A stretch of 64,000 bases of DNA from Acanthamoeba sp. SK_2022b. Its lineage: Eukaryota > Discosea > Longamoebia > Acanthamoebidae. Shown here one piece after another: positions 60,080-64,000 of this stretch (position 1 is its first letter; each line of letters opens with the position of its first letter). The translations under genes were made by a program, and so were the position numbers. The notes under the pieces were generated by a model that worked only from the letters and a program-made list of their open reading frames with translations, was not told the origin of the DNA and did not search any database. Location: contig JANDJZ010000090.1 in assembly GCA_027943245.1 (NCBI GenBank), forward strand, positions 1 through 64,000. The letters run 5' to 3'.

Positions 60080-63037
60080 ATGCCGAAGAGGAAGAGTACT
60101 GGAGGTGGAAACGCCGTCGTGGCCGCCAAGCAGGAGAAGGCTGCCACGCCCGCGAAGAAGCAGCGGAAGGTAGAATCACCGGTCACAAAATCGCCGGCGA
60201 CCCAGAAGGCGCAGCAGTCGCCAAAGGGCAAGGCCAAAGAGGTGGCAAAGAAGGGAAAGAAAGATGCCGACTCCGATGATGAAGCGGAGAACCTTTTGTC
60301 CAAGTCAGTAAAGCAGAGCGTTACCGGAGGCCAAGCGCCCCCCAAGAAGAACCTGTGGGAGGAAGACGAAGAGAGCGATGAGGGAGATGAGCTCCTCCAG
60401 ATGCTGGTACGCAATTAAGATTATTTTATTCTTTTTGCATGCGTTGCAATTAGATGAATTAGGCCAGATTCTTCCCTCTCGAGCACGAAGCTGATTATTG
60501 GTACTTGCACCACAGGAAAAAGAACAGAAGGGCAAGAAGTCTTCGAACGCTGAAGAGGATGGCGAACAGGATGGCGAAGAGGACGAAGACGCCGAGGAGG
60601 AAAACGGCGAGTTTGAAGAAGTCGAGGGAGCGGACGTCAACAGCGACGAGAGCGACGGTGCCGAAGACGACGAGTTCCTTGGCGGCAGCGATGATGAAGA
60701 GGTTCACTTCGTTCTTTCTCGTCTCCTTGTTCAAAGGCCGTCCGAGGCTGGCCTTCCCGTCTCACTCGACCACCAACTCCATTGTTTTATTTTTATATTT
60801 CTCTCTATATGTGCGCGTAGGAGCTCGCGGTGGAGAAGAAGGCCAAGAAGATCGTCCAGCGACAGAAGGAGGACGAGGCGCTCTCTGCCCTCGAGTTCCA
60901 GCACAGCGTCCAGGATGACGACGAGGCCAGCGAAATGCCCATCCTCCCGCCCAAGGACGAGGGCGACGAAGACGAGGCCAGCGACATGCGTACGCACATC
61001 CTCCGTGGTCTATTTATTTCTTTATTATAATTATTTATTTCATTATAATTTATTTATATTATTATTATTATAATTTCTGGTGGCTGACGGCCGACGTGCG
61101 CGCCGCAGCCATGCAGAGCCTGATGGGCATGGACCTGGAGGCGGTGCGCACTCACATGCACGAGGTGCTTCGAGTGCTCAACAACTTCAACAAGCTGCGA
61201 GAGCCCGGCAGGCAGAGGCGAGAGTACCTCACGCAGCTCAGGCACGACATCGCTGCCTACTACGGCTACTCCGAGTGGATGGTCGCCAAGATCCTCAACC
61301 TCTTCACCCTCAACGAGGTGCGCCCCCCCCCGCATGGATCCATGGCTGGACTGGGCCAAGCTGTGGAAGGTCGGTGAGCTCACGACTCCCACCTGTTCCC
61401 ACGCGCGCAGGCGATGGAGTTCTTCGAGGCCAACGAGGCCCCGCGCCCTCTGACCATCAGGACCAACACCCTCAAGACGAGGCGAAGGGAGCTCGCCCAG
61501 GCCCTCATCCAGCGCGGCGTCAACCTCGACCCGCTCTCCAAGTGGTCCAACGTCGGCCTCCAAATCTACGACTCGCCTGTCCCCATCGGTTCGGCGTTGC
61601 CCCCCCCTCGCTTGCTCGCTACTTTTATCCTTAAGGTGGCGTAATGAGTCGACATTAACCCCCCCCCAACGACAGGTGCCACTCCCGAGTACTTGACTGG
61701 CCAGTACATGCTGCAGAGCGCTTCCTCGTTCATTCCCGTGCTGGCGCTCGACCCTCAGCCCGGGGAGCGAGTGCTCGACATGTGCGCCGCTCCCGGCGGT
61801 AAGACGACCTACATCGCCCAGATGATGAAGAACACCGGCGTCCTCTTCTCCAACGACAAGCACTCCGAGCGAGTCAGGGCCGTCGTCGCCAACGTCCACA
61901 GGTGCCACGCCCGGCCACTCGACGCTCACCTCCTCCCCCCTTCCCCCTTCCCCCTCCTGACTCGCCCTCCCGCGCCTCGTCAACAGGATGGGCATCCGCA
62001 ACACGGTGATCACCAACTACGACGGGCGCATGTTCCCCCGCGTGATGGGGGGCTTCGACCGCATCCTCCTCGACGCGCCCTGCACGGGCTCCGGTGTCAT
62101 CTCCAAGGACCCCTCCGTCAAGACGCAGAAGGTGCCCCCCCCCTCCCCCCTCCTTGTATGTCGCGTGCGTGGCGAGTGGCTCGGGGCACGTCACTCACCA
62201 CCACCACCACCACCGTCATCGCCACCACCAGGACGTGCGTGACGTGCACCGCATGTCGCACATTCAGAAGGAGCTCATCCTGGCCGCCATCGACTCTGTC
62301 GACATGAGGGGCCACTCCTCGGGCGGCGCCGTCATCGTGTACTCGACCTGCTCCATCCTCGTCGAAGAGAACGAGGTGCGCAGATCGCATGCTCGCTCCC
62401 CTTTCTTCTTCTTCTTCTTCTTCTTCTTCTCTCCCCCCTCTCCTCTCTGTTCCGACTTTTCCGGTTGTGCGCGTGGCTGACCTCCTTGTGTGCGCCCCGC
62501 AGGCCGTCGTGGACTACGCCCTCAGGAAGCGGGCGGTCAAGGTCGTCCCCTCGGGGGTGCCCTTTGGCAAGCCCGGCTTCACGCGCATCGGCAGCAGGCA
62601 CTTCCACCCCAGCCTCAAGCACGCTGTCCGGTACCTTGCCCCCCCCCCAACCACCCATCGACGCCAGTGTCTGGGCCGTGCGTGCGTGCGTGTCGGGTGG
62701 TCTGATTTCCCGCACGCGCAGAGTCTACCCGCACACGCACAACATGGACGGCTTCTTCGTGTGCAAGCTCATCAAGTACGACAACATGCCCGTCCCCATT
62801 CCGGCCAACGTCTCCGCCCCCGCCGAGGAACAGGAGGAGGAGCAGGAGCAGGAGAAGGAGGAGGTGGTGGTCGATGGCATGGACGTCGCCGACGTGGTGG
62901 GCGAGCAGCCCGTCGAGGAGCAGGCCGAGGCCGAGGCACAGACTTCAGAAGTGGCCACCAAGACGGCGGCCAATTCTTCCAAGAAGTCGCCCCGAAAGAA
63001 GAAGAAGAAGGCCAACAAGAAGAGCGGCGGCAAGTAG
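60080..63037 (+). CDS. nop2: NOP2/NSUN-family rRNA (cytosine-5) methyltransferase
   Basis: Nucleolar enzyme that methylates 25S/28S rRNA and is needed for 60S assembly. ATG at 60080 (MPKRKSTGGG); Lys-rich then acidic Asp/Glu/Ser N-terminal third (about residues 1-200). The NOP2 domain starts MGMDLEAVRTHMHEVLRVL. Then YYGYSEWMVAKILNLFT, IRTNTLKTRRRELAQAL, motif I DMCAAPGGKTTYIAQMM, motif IV LLDAPCTGSGVISKDP and YSTCSILVEENE with the catalytic Cys, followed by FTRIGSRHFHPS and NMDGFFVCKLIKY. The C-terminal tail is Glu-rich, then Lys-rich (KKSPRKKKKKANKKSGGK), ending at 63037. Complete. Confidence 0.95.
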
Positions 63038-63302
63038 TCGTTGTGGGCAGCCGAACACAACACAATGAAAAGAAACCACCATAAATATTTTTGTCGACCA
63101 TTAATTAATATCACGCCCATTATCCTAGCGGCCGCAACCCGAGATACGACGGCCGCAAGCCGAACAGTGTGTAACCCCACGCACACAAGGGCCAGCATCC
63201 AAGAAGAAGAGACAAGAAGAAGAAGAAGAAACGAAAAGCCTTTACACACAAGAGAGGAGGCCAGCAAAAAGCGGAAGATAACTTAACATTTTTTTTTACA
63301 TA

Positions 63303-63698
63303 ATGGCGACGCCCCACTCGAACGGAAGCGGAGGCGCGTCTTTATCGATTAAGAGCGCGGGGGCGGGGGCGCGAGGTTCGTGGTGCATGACCTCGGCGCG
63401 CGCCACGGTCGTGGAGGACTACACCCCCTCTCCGCACGACCTCGCCGCCCACGGGGTCGCAGGCGACGACGACCTAGACAATGGCAGCGGCCTGCTGACG
63501 CTGCGCGCCGGCCAGACGGTGACCGTCGTCGCCCAGTCGGACGACGGCTGGTGGGCGGGCGCCCTCGATGGCTGTCTGGGCCGGTTCCCGGCGGGCTGCG
63601 TGCGCCTCCTCCACACGCCACCAGCCGTCGTCCGACTGGGCGACGACGGTCACCGTCTGGCCGGCGCGCAGCGTCAGCAGGCCGCTGCCATTGTCTAG
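63303..63698 (+). CDS. SH3 domain protein, interrupted by the palindrome
   Basis: ATG at 63303 (MATPHSNGSGGASL). After a Gly/Ala/Ser leader the SH3 core is seen: ARATVVEDYTPSPHDLA, GLLTLRAGQTVTVVAQSDDGWWAGALDGCLGRFPAGCVRLL, with ALYDY-like strand, the WW pair and the G-x-FP motif. The SH3 domain is complete up to about codon 105. Downstream of LLHTP the reading is the complement of its own upstream part (QPSSDWATT in another frame), so the real C-terminus is lost and the stop at 63698 is not the native one. It is probably the N-terminal SH3 of a longer protein. Confidence 0.65.
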   Translation: MATPHSNGSGGASLSIKSAGAGARGSWCMTSARATVVEDYTPSPHDLAAHGVAGDDDLDNGSGLLTLRAGQTVTVVAQSDDGWWAGALDGCLGRFPAGCVRLLHTPPAVVRLGDDGHRLAGAQRQQAAAIV

Positions 63699-63869
63699 GT
63701 CGTCGTCGCCTGCGACCCCGTGGGCGGCGAGGTCGTGCGGAGAGGGGGTGTAGTCCTCCACGACCGTGGCGCGCGCCGAGGTCATGCACCACGAACCTCG
63801 CGCCCCCGCCCCCGCGCTCTTAATCGATAAAGACGCGCCTCCGCTTCCGTTCGAGTGGGGCGTCGCCAT
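63474..63869 (-). pseudogene. Inverted copy of the SH3 gene 5' part
   Basis: The minus-strand frame from ATG 63869 repeats the first 84 codons of the plus-strand SH3 gene, then diverges after DGWW because it reads the loop and opposite arm. It lacks the end of the SH3 domain, so it would not fold if expressed. Confidence 0.6.
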
Positions 63870-64000
63870 TATGTAAAAAAAAATGTTAAGTTATCTTCCG
63901 CTTTTTGCTGGCCTCCTCTCTTGTGTGTAAAGGCTTTTCGTTTCTTCTTCTTCTTCTTGTCTCTTCTTCTTGGATGCTGGCCCTTGTGTGCGTGGGGTTA

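Larger units (their letters stand above)
63172..64000. repeat. Inverted repeat (palindrome) of 383-bp arms, loop 63 bp, at right edge
   Basis: 63172-63554 is the reverse complement of 63618-64000; symmetric positions sum to 127172. The translated arms agree through an 84-codon stretch (MATPHSNGSG to QSDDGWW), so I see no mismatch in that part. The loop is 63555-63617. The right arm is cut by the window end, so the true length is greater. May be real DNA or an assembly/library fold-back. Confidence 0.9.

Overview
The window is nuclear DNA of a free-living amoeba, almost certainly Acanthamoeba (castellanii-like). The evidence is four 5S rRNA copies whose sequence I recognise as the Acanthamoeba type, an Arp2 gene and an actin gene with a single intron near codon 107, GC-rich exons broken by many short introns (about 60-200 bp, often starting gtac/gtgc and carrying C-tracts or CA/GT repeats), and AT-rich tetranucleotide stretches between and inside genes. 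Species assignment is inference from these features, not from a search.

Layout. 1-8.4 kb, all on the minus strand: a Golgi-type nucleotide-diphospho-sugar transferase (3' end outside the window), a protein combining 2H-phosphoesterase motifs with an RRM, a perilipin-like lipid-droplet protein and alanine aminotransferase. 8.5-14.8 kb, plus strand: a small probable mitochondrial protein, Rheb GTPase, an aspartoacylase-family zinc hydrolase and a UspA-domain protein. 15.5-19.7 kb, minus: RMI1 and a RING+YEATS protein. 19.9-21.7 kb: a Tc1/mariner-like element with perfect 20-bp ends, a decayed transposase and an opposing spliced SAM-like ORF. 21.8-28.7 kb: CWC15 and a zinc-knuckle RNA-binding protein sharing one promoter, RPS13 and a diacylglycerol kinase. 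29.5-33.1 kb: a low-complexity hypothetical and a tandem NDK-domain protein. 33.4-36.6 kb: a TKL kinase with a BIR-like zinc motif. 37.4-40.0 kb: an F-box+arrestin protein. 40.2-48.9 kb: one very large DENN-GRAM/PH-DUF547 protein. 49.1-50.4 kb: a membrane-anchored methyltransferase. 50.6-54.5 kb: two convergent pairs of 5S genes flanking a divergent actin. 54.9-63.0 kb: a probable mitochondrial protein, Arp2, AP-1 mu and NOP2. 63.17-64.0 kb: a near-perfect inverted repeat containing an SH3 gene, which runs off the right end.

There are no operons; shared regulation is possible only at short divergent intergenic regions (8416-8546, 22459-22611, 59835-60079). Themes are membrane traffic and signalling (DENN, AP-1 mu, DGK, Rheb, kinase, arrestin), the actin cytoskeleton (actin, Arp2) and RNA or ribosome biogenesis (CWC15, RPS13, NOP2, 5S). 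Exon joins were made by eye from reading-frame continuity, splice signals and family conservation; where stated, the total length closes in frame.
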